The notes: generated by a model not told the origin, from the letters alone. Counted from the first letter of the stretch, positions 8,734-16,914 are shown. The stretch is 64,000 bases of DNA from Paenibacillus sp. PvR098 (GCF_017833255.1 NZ_JAFIBU010000001.1:2232001-2296000), one strand, 5' to 3'. Program-made: numbers and translations.

Positions 8734-9717
8734 ATGGACACCGGAACCCATCTAGTGATTGGACTTGGACTGGCAGGACTTGCCTATATCGATCCCGTCG
8801 TTGCCGCCAACTCGACCGTTGCCACGGCAGTATTGATCGGCACCGTGGCAGGCTCGCAAGCGCCCGATTTGGATACGCTGCTGCGGCTCAAAGGGAATGC
8901 CGCCTACATTAAAAATCATCGGGGAGTTTCACACTCAATTCCTGCCCTCTTCATCTGGACAGCGCTCATTTCCGGCTTGCTGTGGCTGTTTTTTGGCAAT
9001 TTGCCCATGGCACATGTGACGATGTGGGTATTCATTGCCGTTGTCTTCCACGTGTTCACGGATTTGTTCAATACCTATGGAACGCAAGCACTCAGACCGT
9101 TTTCGAGCCGCTGGGTGTCATGGAATATCATCCATATTTTCGACCCGTTCATTTTCTTGTCCCACGTTCTGGCGATATTCTTGTGGGCCCTTCATATTGT
9201 AAGGCCCGAGGTGCTCTTTCCTTTATTGTACGTATGTATTGCCGTCTATTATATATGGAGGGCGTGGGTTCACCATTACCTCGAATCACGGCTGTACAAA
9301 CAAGATTCGTCTTATAAGCCCGGCGATCGATATACGTTGATTCCAACGGTGCATCTGTACCATTGGCAAATCATAAAGCACGGAGCCGATGGCTGGTTCA
9401 CGTTAGGAGAATATAAGAACGGTGCAATCAAATGGATCGACCGGGTAACTTGCGACGCCCACCCTGCCGTCGATGCTTCCAAAAGTCATCCGAACATTGC
9501 CTCGTTCTTGTATTTCACCTCCTATGCCTGTGCCGAAGTAAAAGAGCACCCGTGGGGGTATGAGGTTCGCTGGGCGGATGTGAGATATCGGCACCGCAAG
9601 CAATATCCTTTCGTCGCCGTCCTGATGATGGACAAAAGGTTCAATACATTGGATTCCTATGTCGGTTGGCTCAGCGAATCCCGTCTGGAGAAAAGGCTGC
9701 GCGTGGATTTATATTAA
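8734..9717 (+). CDS. yfhP: YfhP-like membrane-bound metal-dependent hydrolase family protein
   Basis: This 327-residue protein belongs to the YdjM/YfhP (LexA-binding, inner-membrane hydrolase) family. The N-terminus MDTGTHLVIGLGLAGLAYID contains the conserved THL. GSQAPDLDTLLRLKG and NHRGVSHSIPALFIW supply the Asp and His residues expected to bind metal, and about four membrane helices follow to residue 200. The C-terminal 120 residues are soluble. AGGAGG six bases before the ATG at 8734 decides the start, although the frame is open from 8647. In B. subtilis the homologue was proposed to influence its neighbour genes; the enzymatic role is unproved. Confidence 0.85.
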   Translation: MDTGTHLVIGLGLAGLAYIDPVVAANSTVATAVLIGTVAGSQAPDLDTLLRLKGNAAYIKNHRGVSHSIPALFIWTALISGLLWLFFGNLPMAHVTMWVFIAVVFHVFTDLFNTYGTQALRPFSSRWVSWNIIHIFDPFIFLSHVLAIFLWALHIVRPEVLFPLLYVCIAVYYIWRAWVHHYLESRLYKQDSSYKPGDRYTLIPTVHLYHWQIIKHGADGWFTLGEYKNGAIKWIDRVTCDAHPAVDASKSHPNIASFLYFTSYACAEVKEHPWGYEVRWADVRYRHRKQYPFVAVLMMDKRFNTLDSYVGWLSESRLEKRLRVDLY

Positions 9718-9729
9718 GCTATTTTTAGT

Positions 9730-9816
9730 AAATAGCGGATTTAGGTGCTTATGGCGGCGTTTAGGCAGGGATTTGTGTCAGAAGCGTCGAATGAAGTACT
9801 CTTCGATCCGCTATTT
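9730..9816. repeat. Long-armed hairpin, candidate dispersed intergenic repeat
   Basis: AAATAGCGGAT at 9730-9740 is repeated inverted as ATCCGCTATTT at 9806-9816, with 65 bases between. The right arm runs into TTTGTTT, so it may terminate yfhP. The long, partly structured insert between precise terminal inverted repeats is more like a small MITE or REP-type element than a normal terminator. Confidence 0.45.
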
Positions 9817-9856
9817 TGTTTGAATCGAGCTTGTACCCGCCTGTTAGAAGCGCGTC

Positions 9857-9886
9857 AAAAAAGCTCAAGGATTTCTCCCTGAGCTT
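9857..9886 (-). terminator. Terminator of SASP gene
   Basis: Read leftward, AAGCTCAGGGA pairs with TCCTTGAGCTT, and the stem is followed by TTTTTT. It sits 23 bases after the SASP stop codon. Confidence 0.85.
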
Positions 9887-9908
9887 ATATTGACGAAGCT
9901 TCTCACTA

Positions 9909-10136
9909 TTAGCGAACTTGGCCACCAGCAAGGGTTTGCTCAGCGATTTGCACCAGGCGGCGAGTGATGTGTCCACCAATTGCACCGGTGTCGCGAGTTG
10001 CCATATAACCGTAATACCCATCTTGCGGAATTTGGATCCCCAGCTCTTGAGCTACCTCATATTTCAATTGTTCCAATGCTTGAGATGCTTGTGGTACCAC
10101 CAAAATGTTGTTGTTACGAGATTGTCCTGCACCCAT
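9909..10136 (-). CDS. Alpha/beta-type small acid-soluble spore protein
   Basis: This 75-residue SASP coats and protects spore DNA in the forespore and is degraded by the GPR protease at germination. The two conserved family blocks are present: ALEQLKYEVAQELGI (with the GPR cleavage region) and TRDTGAIGGHITRRLVQIAEQ. The start follows AGGAGTG by about 8 bases. A good sigma-G-type promoter is upstream and a strong terminator downstream, so it is monocistronic. It is identical at 67 of 75 positions to the SASP at 16020, pointing to a duplication. SASP genes usually occur in several dispersed copies. Confidence 0.95.
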   Translation of the reverse strand: MGAGQSRNNNILVVPQASQALEQLKYEVAQELGIQIPQDGYYGYMATRDTGAIGGHITRRLVQIAEQTLAGGQVR

Positions 10137-10194
10137 CGTTAAGCACTCCTTTCAATTGAATGATGTCTTTGATGTATTTGCAAGCTTGCAAGCT

Positions 10195-10223
10195 TATTAT
10201 GTGTTACAGCCTTAGATCTATAC
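10195..10223 (-). promoter_or_regulatory. Sigma-G-type forespore promoter of SASP gene
   Basis: Read leftward, the -35 GTATA (10219-10223) matches GHATR and the -10 CATAATA (10195-10201) matches CATNHTA. The spacer is 17 bp. The start codon is 58 bases downstream. Confidence 0.75.
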
Positions 10224-10285
10224 GCATTTTTTGAAAAAAAAATTTAAGTTTCAAATGTTATCGTGAAAGGCAGGTGTCATGCGTT

Positions 10286-10462
10286 ATGAGTAAAGGACTC
10301 GGATTGTTTTTTGCAGTAGTCGGAACGGCACTGCTGGCATCCATTAGCTACTTTATGTCGGCAGGAAAGCCTTGGATGGCGATCCTTTTCGGGATTATTT
10401 CCTTAGTTTTTATCGGCTCGGGATTTGTAGTAAAGGCGAAACAGAGAAAATCAAAAGAATAG
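10286..10462 (+). CDS. ylaF: YlaF-like small membrane protein (DUF5325)
   Basis: This 58-residue protein has two membrane helices, MSKGLGLFFAVVGTALLASI and the AILFGIISLVFIGSGFVV region, and a basic C-terminus (KAKQRKSKE). Size and layout match the YlaF/DUF5325 family of Bacillales, whose function is unknown. I use the ATG at 10286, nine bases after AGGTG; a GTG at 10274 in the same frame overlaps that ribosome site. It is convergent with trpS, and a weak GC-rich hairpin (GGCGG/CCGCC) lies between them. Confidence 0.7.
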   Translation: MSKGLGLFFAVVGTALLASISYFMSAGKPWMAILFGIISLVFIGSGFVVKAKQRKSKE

Positions 10463-10516
10463 GAGCCTGCCGGGCGGCTACTCAACCTTCCGCCGCGGAC
10501 AGACTCCTTACCCAAA

Positions 10517-11506
10517 CTACAGCACCACATAACCCATTTTTTCTTTGACTTGACGGAGTACACGCTCTGCTTCCGCTTCCGCCTTCTGCTTACCTTGGCG
10601 CAAGACCTCATGCAGCTCGCCGGATCCTCTGATTTCGGCGTACCGCTGCTGAATCGGCTCGAGCACCGCAACCACGGCTTCGGCCAAATCTTTTTTAAAG
10701 GGCCCATAGCCCTGTCCATCGTATTGTGCCTCGATTTCACCGATTGATTTGCCTGCACATTGCGAATAAATGCTGATGAGGTTGCTGACTTCCGGCTTGT
10801 TCTGCGGATCGAACTTCACCTCACGCCCGGAGTCAGTGACGGCACGGCTGATTTTTTTACGGATCACATCCGGCGCGTCCAGCATGGCAATGTAGCTGCC
10901 TGAGTTCGGATTGCTCTTGCTCATCTTCTTAGAACCATCGTCGAGCGACATAATGCGCGCCCCCACCTCGGGAATGTAAGGCTTTGGTATGGTGAACGTA
11001 TCACCGTAACGTCCGTTAAAGCGCTGAGCCAAATCGCGGGTAAGCTCCAAGTGCTGCTTTTGATCGTCCCCTACCGGTACCAGATCCGCGTTGTACAGCA
11101 AAATATCGGCAGCCATCAGCGAAGGATACGTGAACAAGCCTGCGCCTACAGATTCCTTACCTGCGGATTTATCTTTGAATTGCGTCATTCGCTCCAGCTC
11201 GCCCATATACGTGAGCGTTGTCATCAGCCATCCGAGCTCCGCATGCGCGGCTACGGTCGATTGCAAAAATACAGTCGCCTGCTTCGGATCGATCCCCGAA
11301 GCCAAATAAAGCGCCGCAACTGCCTCCGTCTGCTCCTTAAGCGCAGCTGGATCCTGCGGGACTGTAATGGCGTGCAAATCAACCACCATAAAATAACAAT
11401 CATGAGTATGCTGAAGCCTGACATAGTTTTGCAGCGCACCGATATAATTGCCCAGCGTCAGCTGGCCGCTCGGCTGCATTCCTGAAAGCACTCTTGGGTT
11501 GGACAT
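10517..11506 (-). CDS. trpS: Tryptophanyl-tRNA synthetase
   Basis: This 329-residue class I aminoacyl-tRNA synthetase charges tRNA-Trp. The start MSNPRVLSGMQPSGQLTLGN holds the HIGH-equivalent TLGN. The second ATP motif is KKMSKSNPNS, and GDDQKQHLELTRD is the Trp/Tyr-specific region. The length is normal for bacterial TrpS. The ATG at 11506 has GGGAGG nine bases upstream; an in-frame ATG at 11530 lies before that site. Expression is controlled by a T-box leader with a TGG specifier, so transcription should respond to uncharged tRNA-Trp. Confidence 0.96.
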   Translation of the reverse strand: MSNPRVLSGMQPSGQLTLGNYIGALQNYVRLQHTHDCYFMVVDLHAITVPQDPAALKEQTEAVAALYLASGIDPKQATVFLQSTVAAHAELGWLMTTLTYMGELERMTQFKDKSAGKESVGAGLFTYPSLMAADILLYNADLVPVGDDQKQHLELTRDLAQRFNGRYGDTFTIPKPYIPEVGARIMSLDDGSKKMSKSNPNSGSYIAMLDAPDVIRKKISRAVTDSGREVKFDPQNKPEVSNLISIYSQCAGKSIGEIEAQYDGQGYGPFKKDLAEAVVAVLEPIQQRYAEIRGSGELHEVLRQGKQKAEAEAERVLRQVKEKMGYVVL

Positions 11507-11539
11507 GTTTCGTTTACCTCCCTTTAACATTACCTATTC

Positions 11540-11853
11540 TTTTTTCCCACACAAAAAGGCCCTCCGCCGCAAGGGACGAAAGACCGTGGTACCACCCTAA
11601 TTCGCTCGACTGCCTCCCGGATATTCACGGAAGCTGGATGACGAGCCTTGAAACTCCTGTAACGGGGAGACGCCGGATCGGCATACAAGTGTACTGGACA
11701 TTAATCATTGCTTACCCGGAACAGGGCCCGCCAGCGCACGTTCAACCATCAGCTCAAGGATCCATTCGTACGACCGCCGCCCACCGGTTTACACCTTCCA
11801 CCGGCTCTCTGAAGAGCTTGCTCCCGCCTACTTGTTCCCATCATCGCTTATTA
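11540..11853 (-). ncRNA. T-box riboswitch, tryptophan-specific
   Basis: Read leftward, the leader shows a stem I with the AG-bulge region GAGAGCCGGTGGAAGGTG. The specifier TGG (11764-11762, in CGAATGGATCC) is the Trp codon. The T-box GGGTGGTACCACG lies at about 11598-11585, followed by a terminator stem (GTCCCT/AGGGCC) and TTTTTGTG at about 11557-11550. Uncharged tRNA-Trp pairing at the specifier and the T-box should stabilise the antiterminator and allow trpS transcription. Confidence 0.93.
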
Positions 11854-11859
11854 GACGTC

Positions 11860-11888
11860 ATTGTACCGAACCGTCTTTCCGCTGTCAA
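11860..11888 (-). promoter_or_regulatory. trpS promoter
   Basis: Read leftward, a consensus TTGACA (11888-11883), a 17-bp spacer and TACAAT (11865-11860) give a near-perfect vegetative promoter. It sits just upstream of the T-box leader, with a start site near 11853. Confidence 0.9.
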
Positions 11889-11935
11889 CCTTCATTCCTA
11901 AAATCTTGTCCTATATACGTCTCCTACCGCATACT

Positions 11936-11956
11936 ATATAATAATTATTACGATAT
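11936..11956 (+). promoter_or_regulatory. Zur-like operator before ycgR/ycgQ pair
   Basis: ATATAATAAT-T-ATTACGATAT matches the Bacillus Zur consensus AAATCGTAAT-N-ATTACGATTT at 7 of 10 and 9 of 10 half-site positions. It lies 17 bases before the start codon of a permease with a histidine-rich loop. Fur-family boxes resemble one another, so Fur or PerR cannot be excluded. Confidence 0.5.
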
Positions 11957-11973
11957 ACAAGGAGACATGACCA

Positions 11974-13059
11974 GTGCAAACGATTATTTATCGATGGGTA
12001 ACCAACATCCTTGCCGTTCTGTGCATAATGATGCTCTTTCTTATTTATACCCAAAAACAACCGCCCGACCTTTCGTTCATCACATCCGACAGCATCCAAA
12101 ATTTCAAAACGCTCTTTATCAGCATTATTCTTGAGGCGCTGCCCTTTGTCCTGCTTGGGGTGTTCGTCGCCGCCCTGCTGCAGATGTTCGTCTCGGAGCA
12201 AACGATCCGCCGCTTGACTCCGAAAAATCCGGTGCTCGGCGTCATCTTCGCTTGCGTGGTGGGCATCATCTTCCCGCTGTGCGAATGCGGCATGATTCCG
12301 GTCATCCGCCGGCTGGTCCTCAAAGGCATGCCGGTTTACATAGCTGTCGTATTCATTCTTGCGGGTCCAATCATTAATCCGGTCGTGTACGCCTCGACCT
12401 TCATGGCGTTCCGCAGCCGGCCGGAGATCGCTTATTCACGGATGGCGCTGGCCTTTATCGTGGCTGCAACCATCGGTCTGATCATCTATCGTTTCGTCAA
12501 AAGCAATCCGCTGCGCGGGTTCTCTAAAGCAGTTCACGCGCACAGTCAAGATCACGGACATGACCATTCGCATGAAGCACACAAACATGAGCACCGGAAC
12601 GACCACGTGCATGGCCATAACCATCACCAAGAGCACGGCCAAAGCAAGCCAGGCCGCATGTTCGCCATTCTCGGTCATGCATCCGACGAATTTTTCGACA
12701 TGGGCAAATATTTGATATTCGGAGCATTCCTCACCGCCGTCATTCAGACCTTCATGTCCCGCGAGAGCCTCGTATCGATCGGAGAAGGGGAAGTCAGCTC
12801 GCATCTGTTTATGATGGCGCTAGGCTACATCCTGTCTCTCTGTTCTACATCCGACGCCTTTGTAGCTTCATCCTTTACAACCACGTTCCAGCCCGGTTCG
12901 CTTCTGACGTTCCTCGTCTTCGGACCCATGCTCGACGTGAAAGGAACACTCATGCTGCTGGCCGCCTTCCGAGCCAGATTCGTAGCTCTGCTCTCAGTCT
13001 TGATTGTTGTTGTCGTACTCGCGACATCGCTGATTTTTGAACACATCTTTTTCATGTAA
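11974..13059 (+). CDS. ycgR: YcgR-type permease with histidine-rich loop (DUF318)
   Basis: This 361-residue membrane protein of the YraQ/SO_0444 permease family has about eight helices. FPLCECGMIPVIRRL and LAGPIINPVVY are family signatures with a Cys-x-Cys. Between the two halves is a cytosolic or surface loop (about residues 188-222) holding 15 histidines, strongly suggesting divalent metal binding. The start is GTG 11974 with AAGGAG nine bases upstream. It is paired with a TIGR03943-type gene 29 bases downstream, the same partner as in B. subtilis ycgR-ycgQ, and is preceded by a Zur-like box. A role in zinc (or other metal) supply or handling is inferred; transport has not been shown for this family as far as I know. 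Confidence 0.8.
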   Translation: MQTIIYRWVTNILAVLCIMMLFLIYTQKQPPDLSFITSDSIQNFKTLFISIILEALPFVLLGVFVAALLQMFVSEQTIRRLTPKNPVLGVIFACVVGIIFPLCECGMIPVIRRLVLKGMPVYIAVVFILAGPIINPVVYASTFMAFRSRPEIAYSRMALAFIVAATIGLIIYRFVKSNPLRGFSKAVHAHSQDHGHDHSHEAHKHEHRNDHVHGHNHHQEHGQSKPGRMFAILGHASDEFFDMGKYLIFGAFLTAVIQTFMSRESLVSIGEGEVSSHLFMMALGYILSLCSTSDAFVASSFTTTFQPGSLLTFLVFGPMLDVKGTLMLLAAFRARFVALLSVLIVVVVLATSLIFEHIFFM

Positions 13060-13088
13060 AAGTAAATTACAAACAAGGAGTGTACGCC

Positions 13089-14051
13089 GTGAACCCTCGA
13101 GTGCTTAGCCTGCATCATATGTTAAAAGCGATCATTTTGTTGGGTTTTGCCGTCTATATTGCCTATCTCGTCAAAACGGACCTCATCCTCCTGTACATTG
13201 CGCCGCGCATGGTCGATTATGTCAAATGGTCCGCTATCGCGTTCTATGCCGTAGCTGCATACCAAATTTATCAGGGCGTGAAAACCTTTCCCGGTTCGTC
13301 AAAAGCCTCCTGCGATTGCGACCACGACCATCTTCCCTCGCGCTCTCTCCTGAAAAATTCAATCGTTTACGGGTTGTTTGCTTTCCCGCTGCTGATCGGG
13401 TTTCTGCTCCCGGACACCACGCTCGGAAGCAGCCTGGCCGATAAAAAAGGGATGAACCTGAGCAGCTCAATCTCCGTCAAGAAGGATGGTCTCGCAGCTA
13501 ATGGCGCCTCAAGTGGCGGAGATACCTTATCGGACTCCAATGCAGAGAACTCTTTAAGTCCAGAGCCTAATACCCCAAGCGCGACTGAAGGAAGTGCGGC
13601 AGCGGATGACGAGATGTTCCCGTCCGACAAATTTACGGAGCACTATGCCAATTACGCGAAGAAGTTGTACCAAGATGACCTGATCCAAATCAAAGAAGAA
13701 ATTTTCATTGAGACGCTCACTTCCGTGGATCTGTATCTCGACCGGTTTATAGGAAAGAAGCTGGAGATGACGGGGTTTGTGTACCGACAGGAAGAGATGA
13801 AGACCAACCAGTTCGTGGTCGGACGCTTCTCCATCCAATGCTGTTCGGCCGATGCCGCTCCATTCGGAGTGCTGGCGGAATATGACCGAGCGCCAACGCT
13901 TGCGGACGACAGTTGGGTTACGGTAACGGGAACCATCGGCAAAACCACATACAATGACATCGAGATCATGGTATTGAAGGTGGAGAAGATAATCAAGGCC
14001 GAACCCTCCAAAAATCCTTACGTGTATCCGAACTTCGATTTTGGCGTCTAG
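13089..14051 (+). CDS. ycgQ: YcgQ-type membrane protein (TIGR03943 family)
   Basis: This 320-residue protein is the usual partner of the YcgR-type permease. Two helices near the N-terminus (about 10-60) are followed by the Cys/His segment SCDCDHDH and another helix (about 95-115). A long Ser/Asn-rich linker (about 130-190) leads to a soluble C-terminal domain that includes IGKKLEMTGFVYRQEEM and RFSIQCCSADAAPFGVL. The CC-x-AD motif is typical of the family. I choose GTG 13089, 8 bases after AAGGAG; an earlier in-frame GTG at 13080 overlaps that site. The function is unknown; it presumably forms a complex with YcgR. Confidence 0.8.
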   Translation: MNPRVLSLHHMLKAIILLGFAVYIAYLVKTDLILLYIAPRMVDYVKWSAIAFYAVAAYQIYQGVKTFPGSSKASCDCDHDHLPSRSLLKNSIVYGLFAFPLLIGFLLPDTTLGSSLADKKGMNLSSSISVKKDGLAANGASSGGDTLSDSNAENSLSPEPNTPSATEGSAAADDEMFPSDKFTEHYANYAKKLYQDDLIQIKEEIFIETLTSVDLYLDRFIGKKLEMTGFVYRQEEMKTNQFVVGRFSIQCCSADAAPFGVLAEYDRAPTLADDSWVTVTGTIGKTTYNDIEIMVLKVEKIIKAEPSKNPYVYPNFDFGV

Positions 14052-14077
14052 GCTGAACTACATAGGTCAAAGAATAA

Positions 14078-14130
14078 GGCTCTCCTTGCTACCTGGATTT
14101 TTTCGGGTCACTCGGAGGGCCTTTATTTTA
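14078..14130 (+). terminator. Terminator of ycgR-ycgQ operon
   Basis: GGCTCTCC (14078-14085) pairs with GGAGGGCC (14114-14121, one G-U), followed by TTTATTTTA. It begins 26 bases after the ycgQ stop. Confidence 0.75.
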
Positions 14131-14300
14131 TGGAACTGACGGGCGGCTTAGTACAAGCAGCGGAGCTCATGTTTGTAATATTTTGATCTAAAGAGGACAC
14201 CATATGAAATAAATTCCAATAAATAATCATTGAATATAAGACATTTTTAAAGTCGCTGGTATGTCTTATTTGGAATCTGTAAGTGAGGGGGAAAATCATT

Positions 14301-15392
14301 ATGCTGGAAACAGGTAAAATTGGTGTTCGGCAGTTCACCGTGTTAACCATTCTATTTACCATTGGAACTTCCATCTTGATCGCTCCTTCCGGACTATCCG
14401 AGGTTGCAAAACAAGATGCTTGGATTGCTTCTATTGTTGGGATGGGGTTAGGACTACTGACCATACCCTTATACAATTCATTAGCGAATCGTTTTCCCAA
14501 TATGACAATCGCTGAATATAGCGAAGCAATTTTAGGCAAGTGGTCAGGTAAGACCGTTTTTCTTTTATACTTTACCTTCATCTTCTTGCTTACGGCTCAG
14601 ATGCTCTCGAACTTAGGGTATTTTATTACAACACAAATCATGCCGGAGACCCCCATTCAAGTTGTTATTATTCTGTTTATATTGGTTACGATTATGGCGG
14701 TACGCCTTGGGCTTGAAGTATGGACTAGGGCTGCAGAGATTTTTTTCCCTTGGGTCATCCTGCTTTTTTTGCTGCTTGTTGCAGCACTTCTGCCTGAGGT
14801 GAAATTATCAAAAATACAGCCTGTTTTTGAAGGAGGGCTGAAACCTGTACTGCATGCTGCCATCAATTTTTTTGGCTTGCAGCAAAACGTTATTCTCTTA
14901 ATGGTTTTTCCCTATGTCAATCAAAAAATAAAAGCTGGGTCAGCTTTTCTCACGGGAACGCTGCTTGGGGGAATGTTTCTAATCATCATTACATTGTTAT
15001 CGATCTTAGTATTGGGAGAGGACATCACAACAAGAAATGTTTACCCCAGCTATTCATTAGCTAAAAGAATTGGACGACTGGAAGCGGTGATGGCTGGACT
15101 TTGGTTTATTTCAATCTATTTTAAAATAATAATTTGTTTTTACGCTTCGGTTATAGGACTTGCTCAAATATTCAATTTGAAAGAATTTCGACCATTACTT
15201 TTCCCACTGGGAATCATCATGCTCGTCCTCTCTCTTCTCGTATATCCAAACTTAGTATATATCCAACTATTTATTGCAAAAATATGGACGCCTTATGCAT
15301 TGACATTTATGTTATTTTTGCCTTTATTTTTATTAGCAGTAGCGGTGATGCGAAAAAAGTTTGAACCGACAGAATCGGATAAAAATAGATAA
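14301..15392 (+). CDS. Orphan GerB-type spore germination permease
   Basis: This 363-residue protein with ten membrane helices belongs to the endospore germination permease family (GerAB/GerKB, APC-like fold), the germinant-binding subunit of Ger receptors. The opening MLETGKIGVRQFTVLTILFT is typical. The ATG at 14301 has AGGGGG nine bases upstream. No gerA- or gerC-like gene is adjacent, so it is an orphan. It could combine with the A and C subunits encoded at 38-42 kb, or act alone. It is not a recent copy of the GerB at 39712: the two differ throughout. Confidence 0.88.
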   Translation: MLETGKIGVRQFTVLTILFTIGTSILIAPSGLSEVAKQDAWIASIVGMGLGLLTIPLYNSLANRFPNMTIAEYSEAILGKWSGKTVFLLYFTFIFLLTAQMLSNLGYFITTQIMPETPIQVVIILFILVTIMAVRLGLEVWTRAAEIFFPWVILLFLLLVAALLPEVKLSKIQPVFEGGLKPVLHAAINFFGLQQNVILLMVFPYVNQKIKAGSAFLTGTLLGGMFLIIITLLSILVLGEDITTRNVYPSYSLAKRIGRLEAVMAGLWFISIYFKIIICFYASVIGLAQIFNLKEFRPLLFPLGIIMLVLSLLVYPNLVYIQLFIAKIWTPYALTFMLFLPLFLLAVAVMRKKFEPTESDKNR

Positions 15393-15444
15393 TAACCATT
15401 GGGAATACCGTGTTGGACTTTAGCAGCACGTAACTCGGCTCCAA

Positions 15445-15921
15445 CTACTGAAGAAGCCTTTTTACCGTCTCCACGGTATCTTTGTAGTAGGGACGGTAGT
15501 CGTCCAGCCCTTCCGTAAAGCGAAGAAATTCCAGCCCAACCGCACGGACCTGGCTTACATATTCCACTTTATCTACCAGGTAGCTGGCAAGCCTGCGAGG
15601 AGGCAGGTCCTGCCGTTCCTCTACCTCTGTCAGTTCCAGTTCATTCGAAGAGAGATGACGGACGACGAAAGAATACGCCCGGCACTCTGGATCGCCGCAG
15701 CCACAGACGAAAAAAGGTACTTGATGCCAGAGCTCCGCATCTGTCCATCGATTGGGCTCGACATCCTCGTGCATACTCAGAAGCAATGCGGGCAAACCAA
15801 CATCTATGCAGAGCGGCTCCTCGATCAAGATTTCCCCATCGGCTTCCATCCTTACATCCGCATGGATAATCTGCAAATCCGCATCGAACGACCATCCGCT
15901 GCAAATCAAGATAAAACTCAT
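15445..15921 (-). CDS. Hypothetical protein with a Cys-rich motif
   Basis: This 158-residue soluble acidic protein is not one I recognise. Its most distinctive feature is FFVCGCGDPECRAYSF near residue 90, a C-x-C-x4-C cluster that could bind zinc. The N-terminal half is rich in beta strands and the C-terminal third is helical (YVSQVRAVGLEFLRF). The ATG at 15921 follows GAGG by five bases. It is convergent with the orphan gerB and divergent from the second SASP gene. No function can be assigned. Confidence 0.7.
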   Translation of the reverse strand: MSFILICSGWSFDADLQIIHADVRMEADGEILIEEPLCIDVGLPALLLSMHEDVEPNRWTDAELWHQVPFFVCGCGDPECRAYSFVVRHLSSNELELTEVEERQDLPPRRLASYLVDKVEYVSQVRAVGLEFLRFTEGLDDYRPYYKDTVETVKRLLQ

Positions 15922-15968
15922 TTATTCCTCAACTCCCGCATGGACATAATTACCATCTTTTCGAGCGT

Positions 15969-15995
15969 GTATAATCTTTACCTTGGAACATACTA
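15969..15995 (+). promoter_or_regulatory. Sigma-G-type promoter of second SASP gene
   Basis: CATACTA (15989-15995) matches the -10 consensus CATNHTA. GTATA (15969-15973) matches GHATR, but the spacing is 15 bp, a little short. The same two hexamers occur before the paralogue at 10136 with 17-bp spacing. Confidence 0.6.
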
Positions 15996-16019
15996 CCTCA
16001 ATGAACGGAGGTGAGATCA

Positions 16020-16247
16020 ATGGGACAAGGACAATCTCGCAACAACAACATTTTGGTCGTTCCTCAAGCTTCCCAAGCTTTGGACCAAATGAAGTATGAA
16101 GTTGCTCAAGAGCTTGGCATTCAAATTCCTCAAGACGGTTACTATGGTTTCATGGCAACTCGTGACACTGGGGCAATTGGTGGCCACATCACACGACGTC
16201 TGGTTCAAATTGCCGAACAACAATTAGCTGGCAAGTTCACAAGATAA
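16020..16247 (+). CDS. Alpha/beta-type small acid-soluble spore protein
   Basis: This 75-residue SASP is paralogous to the one at 9909-10136, differing at eight positions (3, 22, 24, 44, 68 and 72-74), mostly at the C-terminus. It has the same conserved blocks YEVAQELGIQIPQDGYYG and TRDTGAIGGHITRRL. It binds spore DNA and is later cleaved by GPR. GGAGGTGA five bases before the ATG at 16020 fixes the start; a GTG at 16011 lies inside that site. It is flanked by a sigma-G-like promoter and a terminator, so it is monocistronic. Confidence 0.95.
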   Translation: MGQGQSRNNNILVVPQASQALDQMKYEVAQELGIQIPQDGYYGFMATRDTGAIGGHITRRLVQIAEQQLAGKFTR

Positions 16248-16270
16248 TGTGCTACCCAAATACTTACCAT

Positions 16271-16300
16271 GGGCGGCTCCGGGACGGGGTCGTCTTTTTT
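16271..16300 (+). terminator. Terminator of second SASP gene
   Basis: GGCGGC pairs with GTCGTC (two G-U pairs) around a CCGGGAC core, followed by TTTTTT. It starts 24 bases after the stop. Confidence 0.75.
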
Positions 16301-16434
16301 GTTTCGCATATACTCTAGATTATAACGGAAATAAGGCGTAAATATAAAGAACAGGCCCCGGAAGTCTCCGAAAGCCCGTGCTTGATAACGAACGATTCAT
16401 TAAATAAAAAAGAATAATGGCGTGAAACTGCTTT

Positions 16435-16803
16435 TTAATGCTTCGGGCCGTTGTACAAGCTGGCCATATTATAATTCGATTCAAAGATCACACTCGTGCA
16501 AAGCAAATTTTGGCGCATGGCGAACTCAAATTGGATTTCCCCGTGCGTCCAGCATTTGAGCTTTAACGATTCTAACGCGGTTTGGCGAAAAGAATGCTGA
16601 TGGGTTTCCGATAGTCCCGGTTCCGTTTTCTTCAGCTCTGCCCCCTTCGTTTCCAAAGGAAAATGACGGACTCCGAATTTACCGATCATATTATTTCGGA
16701 TTTGGACGAATACCGTACCTGATGTGAGCTGCGCAAGTTCCTCCTTCAATTCGCGAAAAACCAGGTCCAGCTGTCTAGCCAAAGGCAACTGATCTAAAAT
16801 CAC
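16435..16803 (-). CDS. Hypothetical protein
   Basis: This 122-residue soluble protein is not recognised. It begins with a helical segment (LDQLPLARQLDLVFRELKEEL), then strand-rich sequence (GTVFVQIRNNMIGKFGVRHFPL), and ends SNYNMASLYNGPKH. The start is GTG 16803 because GGGG lies eight bases upstream; the frame stays open to 16875 without a better site. It stands alone, upstream of the VOC gene terminator, with no operon partner. Confidence 0.6.
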   Translation of the reverse strand: MILDQLPLARQLDLVFRELKEELAQLTSGTVFVQIRNNMIGKFGVRHFPLETKGAELKKTEPGLSETHQHSFRQTALESLKLKCWTHGEIQFEFAMRQNLLCTSVIFESNYNMASLYNGPKH

Positions 16804-16914
16804 ATTGTTTCCCCTTTCTTTTTGAATTACTGTAATATTTTGTATAAATATGTCTGTAGACCCATTATAGGTCATAATATCTAATTATTCAACATAAAAT
16901 TTCAAAATTTTTAT

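Noticed and set aside
12540-12640. Histidine-rich loop as a sequencing artefact or separate gene
   Set aside because: The frame continues smoothly on both sides, and His-rich linkers are common in this permease family.
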